DNA of 64,000 nucleotides from Paenibacillus sp. MZ04-78.2 (GCF_024213375.1 NZ_JANAVJ010000020.1:19843-83842), one strand, 5' to 3'. Shown: positions 25,917-33,930, numbered from the stretch's first letter. Translations and numbers: made by a program. The notes: generated by a model not told the origin, from the letters alone.

Positions 25917-27677
25917 ATGAGATTTGAAAATTTACGCAGCTTTCTGGAAGCGCTTCGTAAGGAAAATCAATTAAAAGTCATCTCCGCGCCGGTCGATCCG
26001 AATTTGGAGCTTGCCGAAATTCATCGCAGGATCATCGATGAGCAAGGGCCTGCACTGCTGTTTACTAATGTAAAAGGCGCTTCCTTTCCGGTCGTAACGA
26101 ATCTGTTCGGCACAAGCCGAAGGGTAGACCTCGCGTTCGGGCCTCGTCCCGAGCAGCTGATGAAGGATATTATCGCGGCGAAAGATACGCTGATTCCGCC
26201 AACGCCGAAGGCAGTCTGGGACCATCGGCAGCTTCTTCTGGACCTGCTCAAAGTCGGGACTAAAAACGTGTCCTCCGACGCCGCTCCGGTGCTACAGCAG
26301 TGCAATACCGAAGCTCCGCTTGCCGGGCTTCCCGTATTGACGAGCTGGCAGGAAGACGGAGGGCCGTTCGTTACGCTGCCTCTCGTATATACCGAGCATC
26401 CGGAAAACGGCCATCATAATCTGGGCATGTACCGGATGCAGGTGTATGACGACCGGACGACAGGGATGCACTGGCAAATTCATAAGGGCGGCGGCTTCCA
26501 CTACCACGAAGCGGAGAAGCGCGGACAAGCGCTGCCGGTGACGGTCTTTCTCGGCGGACCGCCGGCCTTGATCGCGTCGGCGATCGCGCCGGTGCCCGAG
26601 CATTTGCCGGAGCTGATGCTAACCTCGCTGATTATGGGACAGAAGCTGCCGCTTGTGACCAATCCGCACGGCGGACATCGTCTCGTTGCCGAGGCGGAAT
26701 TTGCGATTTGCGGCTCGGTAGCGCCGCATGTGCGTCGTCCCGAAGGTCCGTTCGGAGATCATTACGGTTATTATTCGCTGACTCACGATTTTCCGGTGTT
26801 CAACGTGAGTCATGTATGGCATCGTAAGGATGCTATTTATCCGGCTACGATTGTCGGCAAGCCGAGACAAGAGGATTACTATCTCGGAGAGTTTCTGCAA
26901 AAGCTTCTGTCGCCGGCCTTCCCGATGGCGATGCCGGGCGTTAAAGACCTGTGGACTTACGCCGAAACCGGCTTTCATGCGCTTGCCGCGGCGATTGTCC
27001 GCGAAAGCTACAGCCGCGAAGCGATCGTCTCGGCGTTCCGTATTCTCGGCGAGGGCCAGCTGTCGCTGACGAAATTTTTGATGGTGACGGATCGGCAGTT
27101 GGACCTGGAACGTTTCCCGACGCTGCTGGAGACGGTACTGGAGCGGTTCGATCCGCTGCAGGACTTGTACGTATTCGGCAATACGTCGCACGATACGCTC
27201 GATTATACCGGCGACCGGCTTAACCATGGCAGCAAAGCGGTGCTGGTCGGTGTCGGCGAGCCGAAGCGGGAGCTGCCGGCCGTCTATATGGGCGGGGAAC
27301 TGCCAGGCATTTCGGCTGCCGCCGTCTATTGCCGCGGCTGCCTCGTCGTCTCCGGCGCCTCGTATACGGACGATCCCGGATTGGCTAACCGGTTGGCGGA
27401 GGAGGCGGGAGATCGTCTTGCCCAGTGGCCGCTTGTCATCGTAGCGGACGAGACGTCCATTGCCGGCGACCAGACGGCGTTTCTGTGGACGGTGTTCACC
27501 CGTTTCAACCCGGCCGCCGATATCCACGCGCGGACGCAGGTCAAGCGCCATCATATCGGTTACGAGCTGCCGCTCGTGATCGACGCCCGGATGAAGCCGG
27601 GGTACCCGGACGAGCTTTTCCCACGGGAAGATATCGTGAAGCTGGTCGACTCCAGATGGAGCGAATATTTTGCTTAA
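25917..27677 (+). CDS. UbiD family decarboxylase (candidate MqnL)
   Basis: A 586-residue protein of the UbiD family, which uses prenylated FMN to decarboxylate aromatic acids. The family core is recognisable: HPENGHHNLGMYRMQVYD, then MHWQIHKGGGFHY, and the conserved acidic segment EGPFGDHYGYY near residue 285. The start at 25917 has AGAAGGGAG upstream. UbiD-like proteins of this size act late in the futalosine menaquinone pathway (MqnL). The presence of mqnE 3.5 kb downstream makes that role plausible, but other UbiD substrates cannot be ruled out. Confidence 0.85.
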   Translation: MRFENLRSFLEALRKENQLKVISAPVDPNLELAEIHRRIIDEQGPALLFTNVKGASFPVVTNLFGTSRRVDLAFGPRPEQLMKDIIAAKDTLIPPTPKAVWDHRQLLLDLLKVGTKNVSSDAAPVLQQCNTEAPLAGLPVLTSWQEDGGPFVTLPLVYTEHPENGHHNLGMYRMQVYDDRTTGMHWQIHKGGGFHYHEAEKRGQALPVTVFLGGPPALIASAIAPVPEHLPELMLTSLIMGQKLPLVTNPHGGHRLVAEAEFAICGSVAPHVRRPEGPFGDHYGYYSLTHDFPVFNVSHVWHRKDAIYPATIVGKPRQEDYYLGEFLQKLLSPAFPMAMPGVKDLWTYAETGFHALAAAIVRESYSREAIVSAFRILGEGQLSLTKFLMVTDRQLDLERFPTLLETVLERFDPLQDLYVFGNTSHDTLDYTGDRLNHGSKAVLVGVGEPKRELPAVYMGGELPGISAAAVYCRGCLVVSGASYTDDPGLANRLAEEAGDRLAQWPLVIVADETSIAGDQTAFLWTVFTRFNPAADIHARTQVKRHHIGYELPLVIDARMKPGYPDELFPREDIVKLVDSRWSEYFA

Positions 27678-27695
27678 TTTCACAAACGCAACCGA

Positions 27696-27745
27696 CGATA
27701 GCGGCGTGTCCTTTACCCAGGGCGATGCGCCGCTGTCGTTTTTTT
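27696..27745 (+). terminator. Terminator of the UbiD gene
   Basis: CGATAGCGGCG pairs with CGCCGCTGTCG (one G-T pair) and is followed by seven T residues. Confidence 0.8.
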
Positions 27746-27755
27746 GCAGGTGCGA

Positions 27756-27785
27756 TTGTTTTTGCAAAACGGGATCGGGTATACT
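27756..27785 (+). promoter_or_regulatory. Promoter of the HEPN gene
   Basis: TTGTTT (27756-27761) and TATACT (27780-27785) are separated by 18 bases, 32 bases ahead of the start codon. Confidence 0.5.
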
Positions 27786-27817
27786 GAATGGGATAACAAG
27801 ATGGGATGGGGACACCT

Positions 27818-28513
27818 ATGTTAAGAGCGATTTTTGGCGAGCCGCCCAGGCAGGACAGCGGGCTGCTGCTTGAGGCCAATGAGGCGATCCGGGGCTACAT
27901 GCGGACCGTCACCCGGAAGAAGGGGGCGGCTCCGACCCCGCAGGAGCGCCGTTATGCGATCTGGTGCCAAAGCTTTCTGCGGGCATTGGACGAATTGGAG
28001 CAAAGCCAGTATGCAGCCGTCCGCTACGGGGAGCGGGTGAAGACGACGTTTATCGACCGGATGGAACGCGAGGAACTGGACGATTACCACCGCCATTTAT
28101 ATTATTATAACAACGCACTGATTCGGCTGTTCGCCGTGCTGGACAAGCTCGGGCATTTTATGAACGAACGTTTTGCTTTGAAGACCGAAAAGATCAAATC
28201 GAGGTTTTCCTATTTTACCGTTCTTCGCAATATGCATCAACATAAGCTGTTTACCGATTTGGAGGCAAAGCTCTACGAGCTTAAAACGAGTTATAAAGAG
28301 CCGCTTACGCGTCTGCGTAATCAGCGCAACATGGAAATCCATACGATTAACGCCGATCTGCTGGACGATCTGATGAAGGCGGAGGAAGCGAAATACGGGG
28401 AACGGCTGCGTTCCGAGACGGAGGATGTCCGAGAGAATTTGGCCGATCTCGCGCAAGGCTGCGACATGGCGTTCCGTTCGGTAACGACCGTATTTCGTTA
28501 TCTGGTCCGGTGA
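27818..28513 (+). CDS. HEPN-domain protein (Cthe_2314-like)
   Basis: A 231-residue, all-helical protein. The C-terminal part contains RNQRNMEIHT, which fits the Rx4-6H motif of HEPN domains, many of which are RNases in defence or toxin modules. The overall pattern resembles the Cthe_2314-like HEPN family found in Firmicutes. No nucleotidyltransferase (MNT) partner lies next to it, so a toxin-antitoxin pair is not visible. ATG 27818 has GGGATGGGG upstream. It is transcribed from its own promoter. Confidence 0.65.
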   Translation: MLRAIFGEPPRQDSGLLLEANEAIRGYMRTVTRKKGAAPTPQERRYAIWCQSFLRALDELEQSQYAAVRYGERVKTTFIDRMEREELDDYHRHLYYYNNALIRLFAVLDKLGHFMNERFALKTEKIKSRFSYFTVLRNMHQHKLFTDLEAKLYELKTSYKEPLTRLRNQRNMEIHTINADLLDDLMKAEEAKYGERLRSETEDVRENLADLAQGCDMAFRSVTTVFRYLVR

Positions 28514-28547
28514 TCCGGGGCGCGTTGAGTTTGTGTATCGGGTGAAG

Positions 28548-28576
28548 TTGAATCGCTCTCCGGCTTGCACTATACT
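28548..28576 (+). promoter_or_regulatory. Promoter of the SDR gene
   Basis: TTGAAT (28548-28553) and TATACT (28571-28576) are separated by 17 bases, 41 bases ahead of the start codon. Confidence 0.65.
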
Positions 28577-28617
28577 TTGTATAGAATGGGAACGAACGAG
28601 AAGCGGGAGGTGGAAGC

Positions 28618-29436
28618 ATGGAGAGGCAGCGGAAAACCGCCCTTATTACGGGAAGCGCCAAAGGCCTTGGTAAAATGACCGCGCTCCTGCTTGCCGAACG
28701 GGGAACCGATATCGTGCTGAATTACGTGTCCAGCGAGAAGGAAGCGTTCGAGCTGCGCGAGGCGATATGCGGCAAGGGCGTGCGCTGCGAGGCGGTGCAG
28801 GGAAGCGTAGCCTTACCCGAGGACAGGGAAAGGCTCGTACAGGAAGCGTTCGGCCATTTCGGATCGATCGATATTTTGATCAACAACGCCGGTCCGTTCA
28901 TCCGCGAGCGCCGGCTGTTTATGGAGTATGAACTTGGGGAAATCAACGAGCTGATGCAGGGCAATCTACTCGGCGTGATGCATTTGGATCATCTGGTTAT
29001 TCCGATGATGCGCCGGAAGCAGTGGGGCCGGATTATTCATTTCGGCTTCGGCCATGCGGCGGAAGCGCGGGGATGGCCGCACCGGGCAGCCTATGCAGCG
29101 GCCAAAGTCGGTCTCGTCTCCTTCACGAAAACGTTGGCCGTGGAAGAAGCGTCGGAAGGAATTACGGTCAACATGATTTGTCCGGGGGACATTCGCGGCG
29201 CGAATAAAGAGCGGACGATCGTCGAGGTGGAGCATCTGCAGGATGACGAATCCCCGCGCGGACGTCCCGGAACGGGAGAAGACATCGCGCGGGTTATCGC
29301 TTTTTTATGCGAAGAGCGCTCCGATTTCATTACCGGCAACATTATGGACGTGTCCGGAGGACTGGACCCGATCCGCGCCATGATCGGCAGCGGGTCCGTG
29401 CAAGCGTCCACAAACGGCACAAACAAACAGCCCTGA
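28618..29436 (+). CDS. Short-chain dehydrogenase/reductase lacking the usual catalytic serine
   Basis: A 272-residue Rossmann-fold oxidoreductase. The cofactor motif is TGSAKGLGK at the N-terminus, NNAG is at about residue 90, and the catalytic pair is in YAAAKVG. The serine normally found 13 residues before that tyrosine is absent: the strand reads IIHFGFGHAAEARG, with histidine at that place. The fold is clearly SDR and closest to FabG-like ketoreductases, but activity may be altered. GGGAGGTGG precedes ATG 28618. The stop codon lies within the terminator stem. Confidence 0.82.
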   Translation: MERQRKTALITGSAKGLGKMTALLLAERGTDIVLNYVSSEKEAFELREAICGKGVRCEAVQGSVALPEDRERLVQEAFGHFGSIDILINNAGPFIRERRLFMEYELGEINELMQGNLLGVMHLDHLVIPMMRRKQWGRIIHFGFGHAAEARGWPHRAAYAAAKVGLVSFTKTLAVEEASEGITVNMICPGDIRGANKERTIVEVEHLQDDESPRGRPGTGEDIARVIAFLCEERSDFITGNIMDVSGGLDPIRAMIGSGSVQASTNGTNKQP

Positions 29437-29473
29437 GCGGCGCATGGTTGCATGCGGGCTCAGGGCTGTTCTT
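29426..29473 (+). terminator. Terminator of the SDR gene
   Basis: AACAGCCCTGAGC (29426-29438) pairs perfectly with GCTCAGGGCTGTT (29458-29470), followed by CTT. The left arm contains the SDR stop codon. Confidence 0.75.
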
Positions 29474-29502
29474 CGTAAGACTGTGATCCGGCGGTCCATG
29501 CA

Positions 29503-29751
29503 TTAGAATACTTGCATAACCTCTTGAACGCCTTCCACTTCTTCAAGCAGCGCGCGCTCGATACCGGCTTTCAGCGTGATGGTTGAGCTCGGGCAGCTGC
29601 CGCAAGCGCCCATCAAACGCAGTTTAACGATGCCGTCTTCCACGTCGACCAGCTCTACGTCGCCGCCGTCGCGTTGCAGGAACGGACGCAGCTTATCTAG
29701 AACTTCAAGAACCTCGTCGTACATGGTGCTTTGCTGAGTGTTCTCGCTCAT
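29503..29751 (-). CDS. yutI: NifU-like iron-sulfur scaffold (YutI homologue)
   Basis: An 82-residue protein consisting of the NifU C-terminal domain. The cluster-binding motif is GACGSCPSS, with [17 protein letters not shown] upstream, almost the same as Bacillus YutI. It carries and transfers Fe-S clusters. Three start codons are clustered; ATG 29751 is best placed relative to AGAAGGGAG. It is divergent from yuzB. Nearby erpA (32.8 kb) is a partner in Fe-S delivery. Confidence 0.88.
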   Translation of the reverse strand: MSENTQQSTMYDEVLEVLDKLRPFLQRDGGDVELVDVEDGIVKLRLMGACGSCPSSTITLKAGIERALLEEVEGVQEVMQVF

Positions 29752-29828
29752 TTGCATCATCTCCCTTCTTATTTTATTATAGTACAATCGACCGAAAATT
29801 AAAATGGCTGTAAGGCAGGCGAAGTACG

Positions 29829-30086
29829 ATGAGACCGATCATTGAATTTTGTACGAACAATATGCACCACGGGACAGCCAAGCTGATGCAGCAACTGGAG
29901 CAAAATCCGGAATATGACGTAATCGAGTATGGATGTCTCGGCAACTGCGGCGAATGCTATTTGGCTCCGTTCGCGCTGGTGAACGGCGAGATCGTAGCGG
30001 CGGCCACCGCGGAGGAGCTGGAGGCGGCTATTCTGCTTAAAATAAAAGAGATCGAGGATATGCTCGATCTCTTCCAAGACGAATAA
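29829..30086 (+). CDS. yuzB: YuzB family protein (DUF1450)
   Basis: An 85-residue protein with the YuzB pattern: [14 protein letters not shown] at the start and the cysteine-rich [11 protein letters not shown] in the middle, then FALVNGEIV. The conserved cysteines suggest metal or cluster binding, but the function is unknown. In Bacillus yuzB lies next to yutJ and yutI, as here. It converges on yutJ with only three bases between their stops. Confidence 0.85.
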   Translation: MRPIIEFCTNNMHHGTAKLMQQLEQNPEYDVIEYGCLGNCGECYLAPFALVNGEIVAAATAEELEAAILLKIKEIEDMLDLFQDE

Positions 30087-30089
30087 AGT

Positions 30090-31154
30090 TTATCCCAGAT
30101 GGCGCTTGGACATCCAGAGCACGCCGCTCTTCAAGGCGCGGGGCACCATGCCAAGCATGACCGTACGTTTGCCCATCAGGCCGAAGCCGGCTTTTTTGCC
30201 GAGCGACCCGAGAACTCCCTTGAGCTTGATTTTGCCGAGCCGGGGAGTTTCGTTTTTCCATACGGCTTGCAGGACTTCCGCCACTTGCTTGCCTTGCGCT
30301 TCTGCCGCTTGTCCGCTCGGGGAGAAGGGCAGGGCCGCACAGTCGCCGACGACATAAATTTCATTGTGGTCCGGCAGTTGATGGTATTGGTTAATCGTTA
30401 ACCGTCCTTGATTGTCCTTGGGCAGATTCAAGTTCTGTACGATCGGGCTGGGCTGAATGCCGGCGGTCCAGATGGTAATGTCGGTCTGAATGATTTCCTG
30501 CTGATTATACAGCAGACCACTTTCCAAGCGGCTCAACGATACGTGCGAACGCAGCTCGATGTCGTGCTCCAGCATCCACTCGCGCACATACCGCTGCAGC
30601 CTCTCCGGGAACGGAGACAGAACGCTGGCGCCGCGGTCCAGGATGCGGATGTTCAAGTCCGGCCGGCTTTCGCGCAGCTCCGCCGCCATTTCTACGCCGC
30701 TGAGACCGCCTCCAACAATGGTGATCTGACCGTAAGGTGCCGCATCGTTGGAAGCTTGATATGTTTTGCGGGTTGCGGACAACGACTGAATGCTGTTCGA
30801 GAATTCCTCCGCTCCGGGAATGTTGTGGTATTTGTCCACGCATCCGAGCGCGATAACCAGCCAGTCGTAAGACAACGGTTCGTCGTTCGCGAAACGGATC
30901 ACCTTCTGCTCGGGATCGACGGCCGTGACTTCGCCGTATTTCAGAATCAATCTCGGGTCTACCGGAAAATGCACCCGGATGTCTTGTTCGGACACCGTTC
31001 CAGCCGCCAGCGCGTAGTATTCCGTCTTCAGTCCCTGATAAGGCATCCGATCGATCATGATCACCACCGTATCGGCCGGGATGTCTCCTTCCAGCAATTC
31101 TTTCGCTACCGTCAGTCCGCCGTAGCCTCCGCCCAAAATGACAAGTTTTTTCAT
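30090..31154 (-). CDS. yutJ: NADH dehydrogenase-like flavoprotein (YutJ homologue)
   Basis: A 354-residue pyridine nucleotide-disulfide oxidoreductase-fold protein. It has two dinucleotide-binding motifs: LGGGYGGLTVA for FAD at the N-terminus and VGGGLSGVEMA for NAD(P)H near residue 150. A third FAD motif, YVVGDCAALP, is near residue 275. Length and neighbours match Bacillus YutJ, a type II NADH dehydrogenase paralogue whose physiological role is unclear. It is transcribed with or just after mqnE (31-base gap), suggesting a quinone-related role. Confidence 0.82.
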   Translation of the reverse strand: MKKLVILGGGYGGLTVAKELLEGDIPADTVVIMIDRMPYQGLKTEYYALAAGTVSEQDIRVHFPVDPRLILKYGEVTAVDPEQKVIRFANDEPLSYDWLVIALGCVDKYHNIPGAEEFSNSIQSLSATRKTYQASNDAAPYGQITIVGGGLSGVEMAAELRESRPDLNIRILDRGASVLSPFPERLQRYVREWMLEHDIELRSHVSLSRLESGLLYNQQEIIQTDITIWTAGIQPSPIVQNLNLPKDNQGRLTINQYHQLPDHNEIYVVGDCAALPFSPSGQAAEAQGKQVAEVLQAVWKNETPRLGKIKLKGVLGSLGKKAGFGLMGKRTVMLGMVPRALKSGVLWMSKRHLG

Positions 31155-31185
31155 ACAACGGTTAACCCTTTCTCTTATGACTTAA

Positions 31186-32289
31186 TTAGTAGACCTTGAT
31201 CTCGTTATAGAAAGTATCGCGCTCGACGGCAATGCGGCCGGCTCCTTGAATGAGCCAAACCAGTTCGTCCCGTGTCATGCCTTCCGGCGAGGTCGCTCCG
31301 GCGGCATGGCTGATGCGCTCCTGGATAATCGTACCGTGGGCGTCCGAAGCGCCGAACGTCAGGGCGATCTGCGTAAGCTGCGTACCGAGATTGATGAAAT
31401 AAGCTTTGATATGCTGAATGTTGTCCAGCATCAGACGGCTGATCGCAATCGTCTTCAAATTGTCGAAGGCCGATACCCGGCGCTTGATGCTGGCATTGAC
31501 GCTGGCCGGCTGAACCGAGTTCGGAATAAAGACCATGAAGCCGCCGGTTTCGTCCTGCAGCTCACGCAGGTACATCAGATGCCGGATCCGTTCTTCGAAC
31601 GTCTCGATGGCGCCGAACAGCATGGTGGCGTGCGTTTTCATGCCAAGCAGATGCGCGGTGCGATGCACTTCCAGCCACGCTTCGGTGGAGGCTTTGTCGA
31701 CCAGGTGCATTTTTTTTCGGTAACGCTCGGACAAAATCTCCGCGCCCCCGCCCGGCATCGTGCCGAGTCCGGCATCTATCAGCGTTTGCAGCACTTCTTT
31801 ATAGCTTAACCCGCTGAGTCGTGAAAAAAACTCAATCTCTGCCGCCGTGTGCGCCTTGATGGTTACATTCGGGTAGCGCTGCTTCAGTCCCTTAATACAG
31901 TCGACATAATATTGGAACGGCACGTTCGGATTATGGCCGCCCGTAATGTGGAACTCCCGCATGTTCGGGTGGTAGTGCTTGTCGATGTAATCGAACATTT
32001 CCTCGGCCGTCAGCGTGTACGCGCCGTCCTCGCCTTCGTCGCGGCGGAAATGGCAGAACGCGCAGTGCTCTTCGCACACATTGGTAAAGTACAGGCTCAT
32101 GTTGTCGACGAAATACACTTTTTTGCCGTTCTTTTTCAGGTTCACTTGGTTTGCTAATTGTCCAATGGTTAATAAATCGTCCGTTTCGTACAGAAAAACG
32201 CCGTCTTCCAGGGTCAAACGCTCTCCGTGCTCCACTTTTTCGGCGATTTCGGCCATGCGCCTTTCCTGGCTGTTGATGATCATACTCAT
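31186..32289 (-). CDS. mqnE: Aminofutalosine synthase (radical SAM)
   Basis: A 367-residue radical SAM enzyme of the futalosine menaquinone pathway. The cluster motif is CEEHCAFCHF at about residues 71-80, and family features include MREFHITGGHNP, GTMPGGGAEIL and YLRELQDETGGFMVF. MqnE joins S-adenosylmethionine with the enolpyruvyl-benzoate intermediate. The related MqnC has a different pattern around the GGGAEIL region, so MqnE is preferred. GGAGGTGG with a seven-base spacer sets ATG 32289. The gene has a leader of about 270 bases. Confidence 0.85.
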   Translation of the reverse strand: MSMIINSQERRMAEIAEKVEHGERLTLEDGVFLYETDDLLTIGQLANQVNLKKNGKKVYFVDNMSLYFTNVCEEHCAFCHFRRDEGEDGAYTLTAEEMFDYIDKHYHPNMREFHITGGHNPNVPFQYYVDCIKGLKQRYPNVTIKAHTAAEIEFFSRLSGLSYKEVLQTLIDAGLGTMPGGGAEILSERYRKKMHLVDKASTEAWLEVHRTAHLLGMKTHATMLFGAIETFEERIRHLMYLRELQDETGGFMVFIPNSVQPASVNASIKRRVSAFDNLKTIAISRLMLDNIQHIKAYFINLGTQLTQIALTFGASDAHGTIIQERISHAAGATSPEGMTRDELVWLIQGAGRIAVERDTFYNEIKVY

Positions 32290-32561
32290 GGTTTAGCCAC
32301 CTCCGTAAATGGGTCAGGCGCCCCTGGTTTCCGCTAACGGGACGCTCTGTCGATGAAGTTGTACAATGATACAGGGACGCTCTTTCACAGTCTGCTGTGG
32401 ATGAACCGGCGAAAGCTGTGAAAGCTTGCACATGGTCAGCCCAGCCAAGAACACACAGGTAGGCGAAGCTTGGACGTATTCTATGAAATACGAAGCTTCG
32501 CTTGAGCGCTTGGTCAAACCGACAATGCGTTTCTCCCGAATGACATGTGTGATAAACAATA
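32290..32561 (-). ncRNA. Structured 5' leader of mqnE, unknown class
   Basis: About 270 nt separate the predicted start site from the mqnE start. In transcript order there are three hairpins. First, GCGAAGCTT/AAGCTTCGC with an inner CGTATT/AATACG helix (32463-32501). Second, CTTTCACAG/CTGTGAAAG (32382-32424). Third, GCGTCCC/GGGGCGC (32318-32345) about 15 bases before the GGAGG site. AGAGCGTCCC occurs twice (32339-32348 and 32374-32383, read on the minus strand), so either copy could pair with GGGGCGC. This looks like a translational switch. It matches no riboswitch class I know. Confidence 0.5.
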
Positions 32562-32567
32562 CTCCTT

Positions 32568-32596
32568 ATTATAAACCTACTGCCGGAGAGGGGCAA
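32568..32596 (-). promoter_or_regulatory. Promoter of the mqnE leader
   Basis: On the minus strand TTGCCC and TATAAT are separated by 17 bases. Transcription would start near 32561. Confidence 0.65.
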
Positions 32597-32703
32597 TACA
32601 TGAATCGTTAAAACTATATTCTTGTTGTAGAATCTAACAAGATAGGGTTTAGTTCCTATTTTCATGAAGCCGACAAAACGGACAGCCGCAAATGAGGCAG
32701 CCC

Positions 32704-32746
32704 TTGAGGACCGAGGCCGGAAGGAGTATACTTCTATATAGAAGTA
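32704..32746 (+). promoter_or_regulatory. erpA promoter with an 18-bp palindromic operator
   Basis: TTGAGG (32704-32709) and TATACT (32727-32732) are 17 bases apart. TACTTCTATATAGAAGTA (32729-32746) is a perfect palindrome overlapping the -10 and the start site, which suits a dimeric repressor. The regulator is unknown. Confidence 0.65.
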
Positions 32747-32778
32747 CATTTTTGAGCAGGTAAGGGAGGCATGGCGGT

Positions 32779-33144
32779 ATGATTAAAATCAGCGAAACGG
32801 CTTGCGATAAAATTAAAGAAATGCTCGCGGCGGAGGAAGCAACTCCGAATCTGTTCTTGCGCGTAGGCGTCAAGGAAGGCGGCTGCAGCGGCTTTTCCTA
32901 CGGGATGGGCTTTGACGACAACGAGCAGGAAGGCGACAAAGTCATGGACATCCACGGACTGAAGGTCGTCGTGGACGAGGAGAGCGCCAAATATTTGTAC
33001 GGCGTGGAGATCGATTTCCAAGACACCGGCATCGGCGGCGGGTTCAGTATTCAGAACCCGAACGCAGTAGCCACATGCGGCTGCGGCTCCAGCTTCCGCA
33101 CGAAGCCGGAAGAAGAAAAGCTGGCACAGCCTTGCGAGGATTGA
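32779..33144 (+). CDS. erpA: Iron-sulfur cluster insertion/A-type carrier protein (ErpA/YutM)
   Basis: A 121-residue HesB/IscA-family A-type carrier that passes Fe-S clusters to apo-proteins. The three ligand cysteines are C36 in GGCSGFSY and C100 and C102 in TCGCGSSF, the exact family pattern. The tail has an extra PCED ending with one more cysteine. AGGGAGG sets ATG 32779. It has its own promoter with a palindromic operator. Bacillus YutM is in the same neighbourhood as yutI and yuzB. Confidence 0.9.
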   Translation: MIKISETACDKIKEMLAAEEATPNLFLRVGVKEGGCSGFSYGMGFDDNEQEGDKVMDIHGLKVVVDEESAKYLYGVEIDFQDTGIGGGFSIQNPNAVATCGCGSSFRTKPEEEKLAQPCED

Positions 33145-33215
33145 GGCGCGGCTGGTCCGCGCGAAATGAACGATAACAGCCCGAATTTTTTTATTTATGG
33201 TTTGCGAACTCCGTA

Positions 33216-33262
33216 CCTCCTGACGTTATTCTTCGGAATACAACGTTGGGAGGTTTTTATTT
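33216..33262 (+). terminator. Terminator after erpA
   Basis: CCTCCTGACGTT (33216-33227) pairs over 12 bases with AACGTTGGGAGG (33242-33253), two pairs being G-T, and is followed by TTTTTATTTT. Confidence 0.8.
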
Positions 33263-33277
33263 TGAAGCTTAAAAACA

Positions 33278-33363
33278 TGTATGTAGTACATACAAAAAGT
33301 GTGCCGCTCGGAGCTGGTGGTGGCCGGGCGCTGGTCCGCCGGTGATTACCTTCGGTGGCACAC
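33278..33363 (+). other. Two adjacent inverted repeats of unknown role
   Basis: TGTATGTA and TACATACA flank a single G (33278-33294), a perfect inverted repeat. Right after it GTGTGCC (33299-33305) and GGCACAC (33357-33363) close a GC-rich stem of about 65 bases. No gene starts here. The block may be the remnant of a mobile element or a small structured RNA. Confidence 0.4.
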
Positions 33364-33417
33364 GCGATTTGAAGCCAGGTAGTTAGGACAACTTCTTCAG
33401 AAATTCCCTTCAAAATT

Positions 33418-33930
33418 TTGTTGGAAAATCCGATATATATAGGGATAACTGATATAAAAGGAAATCAAAAACTGGCTGAGGCCATTCAGAAATCGATTGC
33501 GAACTCTGCTAATAAGACGGATGCTTCTACTAAAAAGGAAGAGCCTACAGTAGAATCAAAGCTAGCTGAGATTGACAGGTTTATAACCGTGAATGTTTGG
33601 AACGAAGGATTCGTAAACATCGGTTCGTACAAAAGTAGGGGTACTAGCAGCACAGGCAAGGAGTTAGACATAGATTTCACAATTGACCGACTTGGTAAAG
33701 CGATGGAGAAGAAAGCGGAATATGATGCTTGTATAAAGGGGTTGGATGCGAAGTATGATAATGTGAAGCAAGTATGGTCTAAACTATCGAGTGAAATCGA
33801 TAACTTGTACAAACAGCTTAAGGAAAATAAGCCCCAAGCCAATGACAAGAGTTATAAGTTTAATACGGGATTATTCGAGCAGTATAGTAAAGCTTTTGCA
33901 GATGATATAGATGCGTTGAAGAAGAAATAA
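33418..33930 (+). CDS. Hypothetical protein, probably lacking its original N-terminus
   Basis: The frame encodes 170 residues from TTG 33418 and is AT-richer than the surrounding genes. It is lysine-rich and helical, with the segment LDAKYDNVKQVWSKLSSE near the end. The frame stays open upstream to 33373 without ATG, GTG or TTG, and no ribosome binding site precedes 33418. It therefore looks like the 3' part of a longer gene whose front has been lost, rather than an intact gene. No family is recognised. Confidence 0.45.
   Translation: MLENPIYIGITDIKGNQKLAEAIQKSIANSANKTDASTKKEEPTVESKLAEIDRFITVNVWNEGFVNIGSYKSRGTSSTGKELDIDFTIDRLGKAMEKKAEYDACIKGLDAKYDNVKQVWSKLSSEIDNLYKQLKENKPQANDKSYKFNTGLFEQYSKAFADDIDALKKK

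Noticed and set aside
32314..32559. 81-codon minus-strand frame spanning the mqnE leader
   Set aside because: Its TTG start is only two bases after the AAGGAG site, the peptide has no recognisable pattern, and the same stretch forms strong hairpins. A structured leader explains it better.
33195..33413. 72-codon minus-strand frame between erpA and the headless ORF
   Set aside because: No ribosome binding site, and it passes through the terminator and the stem-loop block.
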